A stretch of DNA of 45,399 nucleotides, from positions 1 through 45,399 of the forward strand of contig CALLBD010000029.1 of assembly GCA_938001915.1 (NCBI GenBank), read 5' to 3'. The notes beneath the pieces were generated by a model, which searched no databases, was not told the DNA's origin, and worked only from the letters and a program-made list of their open reading frames with translations. Below are positions 34,961 to 44,575 of this stretch, piece after piece (the stretch's first letter is position 1; each line of letters opens with the position of its first letter). The DNA comes from an uncultured Caulobacterales bacterium (GTDB lineage Bacteria > Pseudomonadota > Alphaproteobacteria > Caulobacterales > Maricaulaceae). A program made the position numbers and the translations under genes.

Positions 34961-35226
34961 TGGAGACGGCGCAGCACATAGAAGGTCTGAGTATCCCGGT
35001 TCATCGTTCGTTGACCCAGCCCATTATGATGGCAGGCGCGCCGCGCGCGGCCACCATTTTGAACGGCACGCTGGCAGCTGCGCTTGGACTGGGGCTTCAG
35101 CTCTGGCCTGTGGGCCTCATTGTCTGGGCGATTAGTCAGACCGCTTGCGTCTTTGCGGCCAAGCGGGACCCGCAATTTCTGGACGTGCTGCGCCGTCATC
35201 TCCGTCAAAAATCTTATCTTTCCTAG
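34960..35226 (+). CDS. trbD: TrbD (VirB3-like)
   Basis: An 88-residue inner-membrane protein with the typical opening IPVHRSLTQPIMMAGAPR, two close hydrophobic helices (about 33-62) and the basic end RDPQFLDVLRRHLRQ. VirB3-like proteins assemble with the TrbE ATPase, encoded directly downstream. The ATG overlaps the trbC stop by one base (TAATG). Confidence 0.93.
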   Translation: METAQHIEGLSIPVHRSLTQPIMMAGAPRAATILNGTLAAALGLGLQLWPVGLIVWAISQTACVFAAKRDPQFLDVLRRHLRQKSYLS

Positions 35227-35236
35227 GACACCTATC

Positions 35237-37702
35237 ATGTTCAGTCTCAAAGAATATCGTGACAAGCCCGCATCGCTGGCCGATTATCTGCCATGGGCCG
35301 CGCTCATCGCGCCGGGCGTCATCCTGAATAAGGACGGCAGCTTCCAGCGGACTTTGCGTTTTCGCGGTCCCGATCTGGATAGCTCCACACCCAGCGAACT
35401 CGTCGCAATTTGCGCGCGGGTCAATAATGCGCTGCGCCGTTTCGGCTCAGGCTGGGCGCTGCATTTCGAAGCCACGCGGCGTGAGGCTGACGCCTGTATT
35501 CCGTCTGACTTTGAAGACCCGGTGGCCTGGCTCATTGAGCAGGAACGCTGCGGGGCATTCGATCAAGTCGGTGCGCTCTATGAATCCGACTACCACCTCA
35601 CATTCACCTTTATTCCGCCTGCCGACAAAACCGCGAAAGTGGAAAACCTCTTTCTTGAGAGCGGGACTTCAGACGAGGTGGGCGGCGCGAGCGCAACCCA
35701 TCTCGCGCTTTCGAATTTCATTCGGGATACGGATGCGGCGCAGGATTTATTCACCAGCCTCTTTCCAACTGCGCAGTTTTTGGATGACAGCGAAACGCTC
35801 ACCTTTCTGCAAAGCTGTCTGACGCCGGACACACGTCAATGCGTTCTGGTGCCGGATATTCCGATGCATCTGGATGCAGTGCTGGGCGGAACACAGCTCA
35901 CGGGAGGTTTGGAGCCAAAACTCGGCGAGACTCATTTACGCACGCTCACCATCATGGGCTTTCCGGGGGGCACCCAGCCGGGCGTGCTCGATGATTTGAA
36001 CGCACTCGGCTTTCCCTATCGCTGGACGACTCGGTTTCTCCCGCTGGATAAGCCGGACGCGACGAAAGTCCTGGGACGTTATCGCCGTCAATGGTTTGCC
36101 AAACGCAAGAACGTCATGGCCATTCTCAAAGAGGTTATGACGAATGAGGCTTCCGCGCTTGTTGATACGGATGCGGATAATCAGGCCGCAGATGCTGACG
36201 GGGCGCTTCAGCTTCTGGGACAGGATCATGTCTCATTCGGATATGTCACCCAGACGCTTGTCATTTGGGGAGAGACGCCAGCCCTCGCAGAAGAACGGCT
36301 CAAAGCCGTTCAGCAGATCATTCATGGTCAGGGCTTTGTAACGATCCGTGAGACCGTCAATGCGGTAGAAGCTTGGCTGGGAACCTTGCCGGGACAGGCT
36401 TATGCCAATGTCCGTCAGCCGCTCATCCATACGCTCAACCTATCCCATATGATGCCGCTTTCAGCGATCTGGGCCGGGCCGAAAGAAAACAAGCATCTGG
36501 GCGGTCCGCCGCTCTTGCAGGCCACCACCCAAGGCTACACGCCATTCCGGCTTGTGACCCATCAAGGCGATGTCGGGCATATGATGGTCGTCGGTCCGAC
36601 GGGCGCAGGTAAATCTGTTCTGCTCAATCTGCTCACGCTTCAGTTTCGCCGCTATGCGGGCGCGCAAGTTTTTCTCTTCGATAAGGGCCGCAGCGCCAAA
36701 ATCTCAACGCTGGCGATGCAAGGCGAGCATTACGAGTTGGGCCTAGAGACCGGACTTTGCTTTCAGCCCTTACGTTATATCGATAAGCCGTCTGAGCTCA
36801 GCTGGGCCGAAGGCTGGGTGCTTGATCTTTTCCGGCAGGAAGGCGTGGACATCACGCCCGAGAATAAAGAGGCCGTCTGGTCGGCTCTGTCTTCTCTGTC
36901 ATCGGCCCCAGAAGCCGAGCGCACACTGACAGGCCTGAGCGCGCTTCTGCAGTCTTCAAAGCTGCGTCAAGCGATCCAGCCCTACACGCTGGAAGGCCCG
37001 CATGGCTTTGTGTTGGACGCGGAGACGGACAGCCTTTCAGAGGCCGATTGGCAGTGCTTCGAGATGGAAGAACTCATGCAGAGCAAGGCGCTTGCCTTGC
37101 CTGTGCTGACCTATCTCTTTCATAAGCTTGAGTCTCGTTTCGACGGACGGCCCACATTTCTCGTGCTGGATGAAGCCTGGGTCTTTCTGGATGATCCTAT
37201 CTTCGCCGAGCGTATTCGTGAATGGCTCAAAGTTCTGCGCAAGAAGAATGTCTCGGTCATCTTTGCGACCCAGTCTCTGGCCGATGTGGCGGGTTCGAGC
37301 ATTGCGCCAGCGCTCATTGAGAGCTGCCCGTCTCGTATCTTTCTGCCGAACCCGCGCGCCACAGAGCCCCAACAAATCGAGGCCTATCGCCGCTTTGGCC
37401 TTAATGACCGACAGGTCCAGCTCATCGCCTATGCCACGCCCAAGAGGGATTATTATTTTCAGAGCCGCGCTGGCAACCGGGTCTTTGATCTGGGGCTTGG
37501 CCCCATAGCGCTCAGTATTTGCGGCGCGTCTTCCGTGTTTGATCTCGAAGAGGCTGACCGCATTCGCGCCGAGACCGGCAAAGAAGAGTTTGCCGCAAGC
37601 TGGCTTAAATCTTGTGATTTGGGCTGGGCCGCTGACCTGCTTCGTTCACATCCTAAATTTTCTAACTCATCAAAGGAGGTGCCTAATGCGCCGCACATTT
37701 AA
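35237..37702 (+). CDS. trbE: Conjugal transfer ATPase TrbE (VirB4-like)
   Basis: An 821-residue ATPase, the largest motor of the mating channel. Walker A GPTGAGKS is at 453-460, Walker B FLVLDEAWVFLDDP near 655, followed by IFATQSLADV. ATG 35237 is chosen; an open frame runs upstream to 35084 but inside trbD, and MFSLKEYRDKPASLADYLPW is the normal TrbE start. Its last 17 bases overlap trbJ and contain the trbJ ribosome site. Confidence 0.95.
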   Translation: MFSLKEYRDKPASLADYLPWAALIAPGVILNKDGSFQRTLRFRGPDLDSSTPSELVAICARVNNALRRFGSGWALHFEATRREADACIPSDFEDPVAWLIEQERCGAFDQVGALYESDYHLTFTFIPPADKTAKVENLFLESGTSDEVGGASATHLALSNFIRDTDAAQDLFTSLFPTAQFLDDSETLTFLQSCLTPDTRQCVLVPDIPMHLDAVLGGTQLTGGLEPKLGETHLRTLTIMGFPGGTQPGVLDDLNALGFPYRWTTRFLPLDKPDATKVLGRYRRQWFAKRKNVMAILKEVMTNEASALVDTDADNQAADADGALQLLGQDHVSFGYVTQTLVIWGETPALAEERLKAVQQIIHGQGFVTIRETVNAVEAWLGTLPGQAYANVRQPLIHTLNLSHMMPLSAIWAGPKENKHLGGPPLLQATTQGYTPFRLVTHQGDVGHMMVVGPTGAGKSVLLNLLTLQFRRYAGAQVFLFDKGRSAKISTLAMQGEHYELGLETGLCFQPLRYIDKPSELSWAEGWVLDLFRQEGVDITPENKEAVWSALSSLSSAPEAERTLTGLSALLQSSKLRQAIQPYTLEGPHGFVLDAETDSLSEADWQCFEMEELMQSKALALPVLTYLFHKLESRFDGRPTFLVLDEAWVFLDDPIFAERIREWLKVLRKKNVSVIFATQSLADVAGSSIAPALIESCPSRIFLPNPRATEPQQIEAYRRFGLNDRQVQLIAYATPKRDYYFQSRAGNRVFDLGLGPIALSICGASSVFDLEEADRIRAETGKEEFAASWLKSCDLGWAADLLRSHPKFSNSSKEVPNAPHI

Positions 37703-38396
37703 AAAACTTCGTTCCCTCGCCGTTACAGCCGCCATCCTTCCCATGGTCTTTGCAGCACCTGCCCACGCCATTTTCGGCCTTGGCGATATTGTGCTGGACC
37801 CCACAAATCTCATCCAGAACGCACTTACGGCGACACGCACACTCCAACAAGTGACGGATCAGGCGCAGATGCTACGCAACCAGATTACGCAAATGACGCG
37901 TCTTGGCATTTATGTCGGTGATGATTTTGAACGCACACTGTCCGAGCTTAATCGCCTGACCCATCAGGCGCGCGGGCTGACCTACCGGATTGACGAGATC
38001 GAACGCGTCTTCGAGCTTCATTTCCCGGACGCCTATGCTAATTGGTCAAAGACCGAACAGGCACAGATTGCAGACGCCCAACAGGAGGCCGCGATCATGG
38101 CCTTTCGCGACAGCATCCAGATGCAAGCTCAAATCACCCATGCCATTGAGCAGGATAGTCGTCAGCTGGGTGTTCTGATGAATGCGTCGCAGACTTCCGC
38201 CGGAGAGCTGTCCGCCGTTCAGGCCGGAAACCAGATCGAGGCGTTGACCGCAAAGCAGACCATGCAGATGCAGACGCTCATGGCGGCGCAATATCGCGCC
38301 GAGTCTATTGACCGCTCCCGCGCCCTTTATGTCGAAAAGGTCGGTGCGGCCCGTCACGACGCCTTTATGGGCCGACGCTCTGGCACGGGAGGTTAG
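37686..38396 (+). CDS. trbJ: TrbJ (VirB5-like)
   Basis: A 236-residue exported protein: basic n-region, hydrophobic core and cleavage after APAHA, then a mostly helical body (LQQVTDQAQMLRNQITQM, ALTAKQTMQMQTLMAAQYRA). VirB5-like proteins sit at the pilus tip or in the periplasm. ATG 37686 has a near-perfect AAAGGAGGTG ribosome site inside the end of trbE. Confidence 0.92.
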   Translation: MRRTFKKLRSLAVTAAILPMVFAAPAHAIFGLGDIVLDPTNLIQNALTATRTLQQVTDQAQMLRNQITQMTRLGIYVGDDFERTLSELNRLTHQARGLTYRIDEIERVFELHFPDAYANWSKTEQAQIADAQQEAAIMAFRDSIQMQAQITHAIEQDSRQLGVLMNASQTSAGELSAVQAGNQIEALTAKQTMQMQTLMAAQYRAESIDRSRALYVEKVGAARHDAFMGRRSGTGG

Positions 38397-38397
38397 C

Positions 38398-39768
38398 ATG
38401 ATACCCGTTCGCCAAGTCGCACCACCGTCAGACATGTCGGTCATCGACACATTTATGGAGACATTCTCCAATTATATCGATTCAGGCTTTGGTCTGCTTG
38501 GTTCAGAAGTTGATTTTCTGGTTGCGACTTTGATTGTCATCGACCTTGTCTTGGCAGGCGTTTTCTGGGCGATGAGCTCGGACGGGACGATTATGGCGCG
38601 CTTCATCAAGAAGGTGCTCTATATCGGCGTCTTTGCCTATATCATCGGTAATTTCGCCTTTCTGGCAGCCATCATCTTTGACAGCTTTTCCGGTCTTGGC
38701 CTGCAAGCCACGGGTACGAGCCTGACACCCGCTGATCTCATGCGGCCGGGCTATATTGCCAGTACGGGCTTTGATGCGGCTGCGCCCATTCTTGACACCA
38801 TCAAAGAACTGACAGGTCCGGTCGCATTCTTTGTCAATATCGTCCTGATCGCCGTGCTCTTTCTGTCCTGGCTGATCACGATTTTTGCCTTCTTCTTTTT
38901 ATCTATCCAGCTCTTTGTCACGATCATCGAGTTCAAGCTGACGACACTGGCGGGCTTTGTCCTCGTGCCGTTTGCGCTCTGGAACAAAACATCCTTCCTG
39001 GCAGAGCGCGTGCTCGGCAATGTAGTCTCATCCGGCATTAAGGTCATGGTGCTCGCCATCATTATCGGCATTGGCTCGACCTTATTTTCCGAAGTGACTT
39101 CAGGTCTTGCTGGCGATGTCACGCTGGAAGATGCGGGCGGCGTTATTCTGGCGAGCCTTGCACTTTTAGCGCTCGGTCTCTTCGGTCCCGGTATTGCGAC
39201 AGGGCTCGTCACAGGTGCACCGCAGCTTGGCGCAGGCGCTGCCGTAGGCACAGTCGCAGCGGCAGGGGCCGCTGGCGCGGCAGGCGTAGCGGGCTCAATT
39301 GGAGCGACCCGCATGGCGGGCACCGGGGCGATCCGAGCAACCAAGGCCGGCGCGGCCCTGAGCGGTGGGGCCAATATGGCCTTCGCCATGGGCAAGGCTG
39401 CGAGCGGGGCCAGTGGCCTCAAAGGCACGGCAGCCGGTTTCGGTGCTGTCGCGCAAGCGGGAGCCGGTAGCGTCGCCAATGCCGCCAAGTCGCAGGCCGC
39501 AAAGGTCACAGGTGGCGTGAAGCAGGCGTCGACCCAAGGTGCGCGCGGCGCGATTACGGGCACAGGCGGACAAATAAGTTCAAGTAGCGGAGGCATTGCG
39601 GGCGAGACAGCCAAGTCGGGCAGTCAGGCCAGCCAAGTCCCGGACTGGGCCAAGAAAGCCAAATCAAATTCAAATTCGCACCGGGCGGAAAGCGCGGCGT
39701 TTCACGCTTTGCGAGGCGGCGATAGCGGCGGCGCTTCCTCCGGTCCCAAACTTAAAGACGACGAATAA
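38398..39768 (+). CDS. trbL: TrbL (VirB6-like)
   Basis: A 456-residue inner-membrane channel protein with about six hydrophobic segments in the first 300 residues (for example FLVATLIVIDLVLAGVFW and VNIVLIAVLFLSWLITIF) and a long Gly/Ala/Ser-rich C-terminal tail. ATG 38398 follows a GGGAGG ribosome site; an upstream extension lies inside trbJ. The low-complexity tail is usual for the family. Confidence 0.93.
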   Translation: MIPVRQVAPPSDMSVIDTFMETFSNYIDSGFGLLGSEVDFLVATLIVIDLVLAGVFWAMSSDGTIMARFIKKVLYIGVFAYIIGNFAFLAAIIFDSFSGLGLQATGTSLTPADLMRPGYIASTGFDAAAPILDTIKELTGPVAFFVNIVLIAVLFLSWLITIFAFFFLSIQLFVTIIEFKLTTLAGFVLVPFALWNKTSFLAERVLGNVVSSGIKVMVLAIIIGIGSTLFSEVTSGLAGDVTLEDAGGVILASLALLALGLFGPGIATGLVTGAPQLGAGAAVGTVAAAGAAGAAGVAGSIGATRMAGTGAIRATKAGAALSGGANMAFAMGKAASGASGLKGTAAGFGAVAQAGAGSVANAAKSQAAKVTGGVKQASTQGARGAITGTGGQISSSSGGIAGETAKSGSQASQVPDWAKKAKSNSNSHRAESAAFHALRGGDSGGASSGPKLKDDE

Positions 39769-39783
39769 ATCAAGGAGACAATT

Positions 39784-40497
39784 ATGGTCTGGAAAAGACA
39801 AGAACAGGCTTATGGGAAAACACCGACTCCCGTTACGCCTTATCAAAAAGCGGCGCAGCTCTGGGATGAGCGTATCGGCTCGGCCCGCGTGCAAGCAAAG
39901 AACTGGCGACTAGCCACGCTCATCTCACTCGGCATCTCGGCTATCTTGTCAGGCGGTATGCTCTGGCAGGCCAGCCAAAGTCTTGTCACGCCCTATGTGG
40001 TGGAGATCGATACATCCGGCGAAGTGCGAAGCGTCACGCCGACCATCAAAGCTTACGAGCCAACGGACGCGCAGATTGCGTTTCAGCTCGCTAATTTTAT
40101 ACGCAAGACGCGCGGCGTATCTTCGGATGCTGTCGTCCTGCGTCAGAACTGGCTGGATGCATATGATTTTGCGACGAGCCGTGCTGCCGTAACGCTGTCT
40201 GACTATGCCGCTGCCAATGACCCCTTTGCCGAGGTCGGGGTGCGTTCTGTCTCAATTGATATTGAGAGCGTTGTGCGCTCCTCAGACTCGACCTTCGAGC
40301 TACGGTGGCGCGAGACGGAATATCGCTCGGGCGTCAAACAGGACGTTTCCTCCCATACAGCCCAGCTCACCATAGTTATCGATCCGCCGCGTGATGAAGC
40401 CATGCTCCAGCGCAACCCGCTCGGTCTCTATGTTCACGCGATCAACTGGTCGCGCGACCACTCCTCCTCAATTCCAACAGAAAGCCCCAAACCATGA
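39784..40497 (+). CDS. trbF: TrbF (VirB8-like)
   Basis: A 237-residue bitopic inner-membrane protein: cytoplasmic N-terminus (PVTPYQKAAQLWDERIGSA), one membrane helix (about 41-62), and a periplasmic VirB8-like domain with VVEIDTSGEV and the C-terminal NPLGLYVHAINWSRD. It bridges channel parts in the periplasm. GGAG precedes the ATG; the stop overlaps trbG. Confidence 0.95.
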   Translation: MVWKRQEQAYGKTPTPVTPYQKAAQLWDERIGSARVQAKNWRLATLISLGISAILSGGMLWQASQSLVTPYVVEIDTSGEVRSVTPTIKAYEPTDAQIAFQLANFIRKTRGVSSDAVVLRQNWLDAYDFATSRAAVTLSDYAAANDPFAEVGVRSVSIDIESVVRSSDSTFELRWRETEYRSGVKQDVSSHTAQLTIVIDPPRDEAMLQRNPLGLYVHAINWSRDHSSSIPTESPKP

Positions 40498-41528
40498 AAA
40501 TCCTCACTATAACCCTATGTCTCTCAACCGCCTTGCTAACTGGGTGTTCGCATCTCTCGAAATCTACAGTCCCAGATTTTACACTGGATGAGGTCGTCTA
40601 TGAACCGGCCAGCCTCATGCCGGATATAGCGGAAGCCCCTCAAAAGGACGAAGCATCCAAGACCGTTATTGTCGAACGGTTTACAGCCGTCCCTATGCCA
40701 GGACAACTGAAACGCCGTGAAGGCTTTGTGCCATATCGTGCTGCCCCCGGTAAACCGCATGAGACGATTGACGCTGCCCATGCGGGCGCGAAGGTCGGAC
40801 CTGACCCAAAAGACTATGTGAATGCCATACAGCTTTATCCTTATGCCAAGGGCGCGCTCTATCAGATCTTCACCGCGCCCGAACAAGTAACAGATATTGG
40901 CCTTGCGCGGGGTGAACGGCTCATCTCGGTGTCTGCGGGCGATACAGAAAACTGGATTTTGGGAGATACCTTATCCGGTGAAGGCAATTCCGAACGCGTC
41001 CATATTCTCGTCAAACCTGTCAAAAGCGGTCTGAAAACAAATCTGGTCATCACCACCTCGCAACGTGTCTATCACGCAGAACTCACTTCCTATCGCGAAA
41101 CCTATATGGCGGCGGTGTCCTGGCGCTATCCGCAAGAGAGTTTGATATCGTTATCAAAGTCGCGGCCCGCCAAACCGGCCGTCACAGGTCGCGCATCGAA
41201 AGCCAATACAACACGTCAGAGCGAATTACCCAAAGGTCTAGCGGTCGATGATTTGAAGTTCCGTTATCAGATCAAAGGTGACACGCCGCATTGGCGGCCC
41301 TTACGCGCCTTTGATGATGGCCATAAGGTCTACATTCAATTTCCGGCGCGGATTGATCAGGGCGAAGCGCCGCCGCTTTTTGTGGTCAGTAGCGAAGGCC
41401 AAACCCAGCTTGTCAATTATCGCATCAAAGGCCGCTATTATATCGTCGACCGACTCTTTGCGCGGGCAGAGCTCCGCCTTGGTGAAAAAGACCAGCAGGT
41501 CGTACGTATTGATCGGACGCCATCATGA
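40494..41528 (+). CDS. trbG: TrbG (VirB9-like)
   Basis: A 344-residue outer-membrane-complex protein. The N-terminus has a lipoprotein-type signal with LLTGC, so it should be lipidated at Cys18. The middle carries IQLYPYAKGALYQIFTAPEQVTDI, and the C-terminal domain has FDDGHKVYIQFP and the end VNYRIKGRYYIVDRLFARAEL. It partners TrbI. ATGA overlaps link it to trbF and trbI. Confidence 0.95.
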   Translation: MKILTITLCLSTALLTGCSHLSKSTVPDFTLDEVVYEPASLMPDIAEAPQKDEASKTVIVERFTAVPMPGQLKRREGFVPYRAAPGKPHETIDAAHAGAKVGPDPKDYVNAIQLYPYAKGALYQIFTAPEQVTDIGLARGERLISVSAGDTENWILGDTLSGEGNSERVHILVKPVKSGLKTNLVITTSQRVYHAELTSYRETYMAAVSWRYPQESLISLSKSRPAKPAVTGRASKANTTRQSELPKGLAVDDLKFRYQIKGDTPHWRPLRAFDDGHKVYIQFPARIDQGEAPPLFVVSSEGQTQLVNYRIKGRYYIVDRLFARAELRLGEKDQQVVRIDRTPS

Positions 41529-42784
41529 GCGGCGCGAAGACAACATCAGAAGCGGCGATCCAGATCAAAGGCAACCCGCCGCCCGTGAAGCGCTTTAACA
41601 AGCGTGTGATTGGCGGATTCGTAGGCGTATCCGCCTTGGCAATTCTGTTATCGGCGGGCTTTGCCTTACGCTCGCCTGAAGACACATCTCAGGCGCCGCA
41701 AGAGCTGTTCAACACAACAAGCAAAGCCTTGCCGGACGCGTTGTCTGAATTGCCCAAGAGCTATAGCGAGGTCAGGCCAGAACCAAAAACGCGCGTGCTA
41801 GGTCCGCCTTTGCCGGGTGATATTGGAGCCGGGCTATATGCCAAGCCCAAGGACATACCGACGGATAATCCTTTTCGCTATCAGCCACCGCCAGCTTATT
41901 CGCAAAGCTATGGTCATAGCGGCGCGAGACCAACGGCCAGCTTGCCGTCCTCACGAACATCGAAGCTCTTCTTCATTGAAGAGACGGGACGTGCGGGAGC
42001 TAAGTTGGAAGTCCAGCCAGCGTCTGTGCCTTTTACCGATCCCGGCATAGCGGCTTTGACTGCGGCATTCTCGCAACGTCCGTCAGCTAATCCGTCTTCG
42101 CTTGAAGCGTTAGAGACTGCGGTTGGCTCCTTAGCTCGCAAGCAAAACTCGCAACATCAATTCGGGTCGCAAACGGATATTTATAATCCGCATAGCCTGC
42201 GCATGCCAGTCTCTCCTTTTCAAATCATGGCGGGCACAATCATTTCCGCCAGCCTCATCACTGAGCTGAATTCGGATCTTCCTGGACAGGTCATCGCGCA
42301 AGTCACAGAGAATATATATGATTCGGCGACAGGTCAGCATTTGCTCATCCCGCAGGGCAGTCGTCTTCTTGGCGAGTATGATAGCGACATTGAAAGTGGC
42401 CAATCTCGTGCACTTGTCATCTGGAACCGCTTGATCAGACCTGACGGCTCATCCCTCGTCATTGAAAACTCGTCCGGTGTGGATTTATCAGGGCAATCAG
42501 GACTTACCGACCGTGTGGATCGTCATACGGGAAGTCTGGTGCGTGCGGCTTTGCTGTCCACCGTCTTATCTGCGGCGGCTGAACTGGGCACAGATAGTGA
42601 TGATAGCTTGACCCTAGCCCTGCGTGACGGCGGACAGCGGACCATCAATCAGGCGGGACAGAAAATCGTTACACGATCCCTGTCCCGAAAGCCCACAATC
42701 CGTGTCCGGCCTGGATGGCGATTAGGCGTCATCGTCAATCGCGATCTTGTCCTGACGCCCTATGAAAATCAAATTGGAGAATAA
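41525..42784 (+). CDS. trbI: TrbI (VirB10-like)
   Basis: A 419-residue protein spanning both membranes: one N-terminal helix (about 28-46), a Pro-rich linker (ANPFRYQPPPAY region), and the C-terminal VirB10 beta-barrel domain (MAGTIISASLITELNSDLPGQVIAQVTENIYDS, LIPQGSRLLGEYDS, IVNRDLVLTPY). It forms the outer-membrane core with TrbG. The gene ends two bases before the DUF2274 ATG. Confidence 0.95.
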   Translation: MSGAKTTSEAAIQIKGNPPPVKRFNKRVIGGFVGVSALAILLSAGFALRSPEDTSQAPQELFNTTSKALPDALSELPKSYSEVRPEPKTRVLGPPLPGDIGAGLYAKPKDIPTDNPFRYQPPPAYSQSYGHSGARPTASLPSSRTSKLFFIEETGRAGAKLEVQPASVPFTDPGIAALTAAFSQRPSANPSSLEALETAVGSLARKQNSQHQFGSQTDIYNPHSLRMPVSPFQIMAGTIISASLITELNSDLPGQVIAQVTENIYDSATGQHLLIPQGSRLLGEYDSDIESGQSRALVIWNRLIRPDGSSLVIENSSGVDLSGQSGLTDRVDRHTGSLVRAALLSTVLSAAAELGTDSDDSLTLALRDGGQRTINQAGQKIVTRSLSRKPTIRVRPGWRLGVIVNRDLVLTPYENQIGE

Positions 42785-42785
42785 A

Positions 42786-43028
42786 ATGGCCGAAACAAAG
42801 ACTCCGAAGCTTCGGATAGGGAAGCTGCCTGACCTAACGCCCGTCAAACTTTCTATCAGACTCGACCCGGACACTCATGCATGTCTAGAGGACTACGCTG
42901 CAATCTATGCTGAGCGTTATGGTGAGAAAGTGAAGCCCGCCGAGCTAGTGCCAAGCATGATCGTGGGATTTTTAGCAACTGACGCCGGTTTTAAGAAAGC
43001 GAGAAAGGATCTTAATGGTGGGCGGTAA
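42786..43028 (+). CDS. DUF2274 family protein
   Basis: An 80-residue protein of the DUF2274 family, found directly after trbI in alphaproteobacterial trb operons: LRIGKLPDLTPVKLSIRLDP, LEDYAAIYAERYGE, and PSMIVGFLATDAGFKKAR. ATG 42786 follows GGAG; the longer frame from 42762 lies in trbI. Function is unknown; an RHH-like fold is possible. Confidence 0.88.
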   Translation: MAETKTPKLRIGKLPDLTPVKLSIRLDPDTHACLEDYAAIYAERYGEKVKPAELVPSMIVGFLATDAGFKKARKDLNGGR

Positions 43029-43227
43029 TAGTCGGGCGAACCCTAAAAACACCAATTCAAGGGATCAATTATCGAAGATATACAGAAGACGTTTGACTGA
43101 TTGTCTGAGCGTAACCGCTTCCCTGATTAATGCAGGGAACGACAACTTATGGCCTATTTTTGAGAAAATTGAGAAAGAGCTTCTCGCTATTGATAAGCAA
43201 AATGAACGCTTATCAAAGTACTTGTGA
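43015..43227 (+). CDS. Small WPIFE-motif protein, copy 2
   Basis: A 70-residue protein whose core ASLINAGNDNLWPIFEKIEKELLAID matches the small protein at 16838. It overlaps the DUF2274 gene by 14 bases, so it is probably the last gene of the transfer operon. Function unknown. The two copies lie near opposite ends of the conjugation module. Confidence 0.65.
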   Translation: MVGGNSRANPKNTNSRDQLSKIYRRRLTDCLSVTASLINAGNDNLWPIFEKIEKELLAIDKQNERLSKYL

Positions 43228-43270
43228 AAACGTGAGCCTTTTATAGTAACGCTGAATTTTGACTTCTGAT

Positions 43271-44575
43271 TTAAATGTTCGTCAGGTTTGCTTTGAGTGC
43301 ATCGCCGATCGGTCCTGATATAGATTGAGGAAAGTTACTAGGCATAGCCTTTAGCGTGGTTTCATAAGCGATTTCCCAATTGGATGTCAGTTGCTCAAAT
43401 ATTTCATCAACTTGACCGGCGGCCATGCCTACGGCTTTTGCATCCTGATAGAAGTGGCGTGGTAGAATTTGATTGATCCTGTAATAGCGGTTGTTTCCGA
43501 CGGCCATGGCGAGACGAAACTCTTTACGCTGTAGCTCTTTAGCGACGAAGTTAGGCTGTAGGGATATGATGTCATAAAGTGGCGTCATGCGGTAACGTCC
43601 ACCCGGCGTGAGAAAAAGACTAAAATTCTTCGCGTGTCCATCGGTTGCCCCGATCAACCAGAATATGATTTGAGCCTTTAGGAAAGCTTGGCGATCTTTC
43701 TCAGCATAGTCACTCCCATTTAAAAGTTCGAGACACTCGCGAATGCCTGGGCCGCCTTCATTGTTGTATTTCCGTGTTGGCGGAACCGATAATGCTTGGC
43801 AAAAATCCTCCTGCGGTATGCGTAAGAGGCGTCCATCTCTTGTTCGCAGCCGATCAAAGCGTTCCACACTCAGAACGGGCACACCATTGGGCCTGATAAT
43901 ATCCGTTTCGGCTACATCGAGCCCTAGGGCCCCGCACAGTGTCATGCAAAAGTGCTCATTCTCTACGCTCTGCCACATATCAAGGCCATTGGGAAGTTTG
44001 CCCAGCGCCGGTTTGAGAATGTGCGTGGTTGGAGTTGTGCCTTGAGGTAAGGCCCAACCTTTTTCCCAGAGCAAGGCTGTCTTCTCTTGAGCGCCGGCAA
44101 TCGAGATGCGTAATTCCCGTTCCCCATTAGGCCTCACACCTAAGGGAGCCGTCGCCAAGTCACGAATAATGTCGGCAATATCCTTTTCGCTTAAAGCGGT
44201 ATATTCTGGCTGGCTTGGTGCCGTAATCTCTTCCCCATCAGGCACAAATTGAAGGGCTCCGACACAGTCGCGCCCGATCTGACCCAAGAGATTAAAAGCA
44301 TCTGCGCCCTCTGCTCCCACGCGCTCGGCGACTTTGCGTCTAATCTGGTCATTGTCCGGGAGAAGATTGTCAAAAAAGGAGAGAACCTCCGCACCACTAT
44401 AGCGCTGCTCTCGCAAAGGAAGAGAGAGGGAGACAGGGATGGCTCTATCCTTCGCCGCTAACCAATCCTTGTCATAACCGAAAGATATAGCCCCATTGGG
44501 AGCACGTTCGAGATCACCGAGTTTGCGTCCATTTAAGGCAATGCTCAGCGTGGACGTCCGTCTCTGCCTAGGCAT
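43271..44575 (-). CDS. hipA: HipA-family kinase toxin
   Basis: A 434-residue Ser/Thr kinase of the HipA family. Motifs in order: N-terminal subdomain with VSLSLPLRE and FFDNLLPDN, the P-loop-like SIAGAQEKTALL, ATP-binding Lys in THILKPA, catalytic ATDGHAKNFSLF (Asp and Asn) and the metal-binding TPLYDIIS. Family members phosphorylate an aminoacyl-tRNA synthetase (GltX in E. coli HipA) and slow growth; the target here is unknown. ATG 44575 shares one base with the hipB stop. It is cargo at the right end of the element, convergent with the trb operon, and likely stabilises it. Confidence 0.93.
   Translation of the reverse strand: MPRQRRTSTLSIALNGRKLGDLERAPNGAISFGYDKDWLAAKDRAIPVSLSLPLREQRYSGAEVLSFFDNLLPDNDQIRRKVAERVGAEGADAFNLLGQIGRDCVGALQFVPDGEEITAPSQPEYTALSEKDIADIIRDLATAPLGVRPNGERELRISIAGAQEKTALLWEKGWALPQGTTPTTHILKPALGKLPNGLDMWQSVENEHFCMTLCGALGLDVAETDIIRPNGVPVLSVERFDRLRTRDGRLLRIPQEDFCQALSVPPTRKYNNEGGPGIRECLELLNGSDYAEKDRQAFLKAQIIFWLIGATDGHAKNFSLFLTPGGRYRMTPLYDIISLQPNFVAKELQRKEFRLAMAVGNNRYYRINQILPRHFYQDAKAVGMAAGQVDEIFEQLTSNWEIAYETTLKAMPSNFPQSISGPIGDALKANLTNI

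Noticed and set aside
38751-39614. 287-codon minus-strand frame opposite trbL
   Set aside because: An Ala/Pro-rich mirror image of the Gly/Ala-rich TrbL tail.
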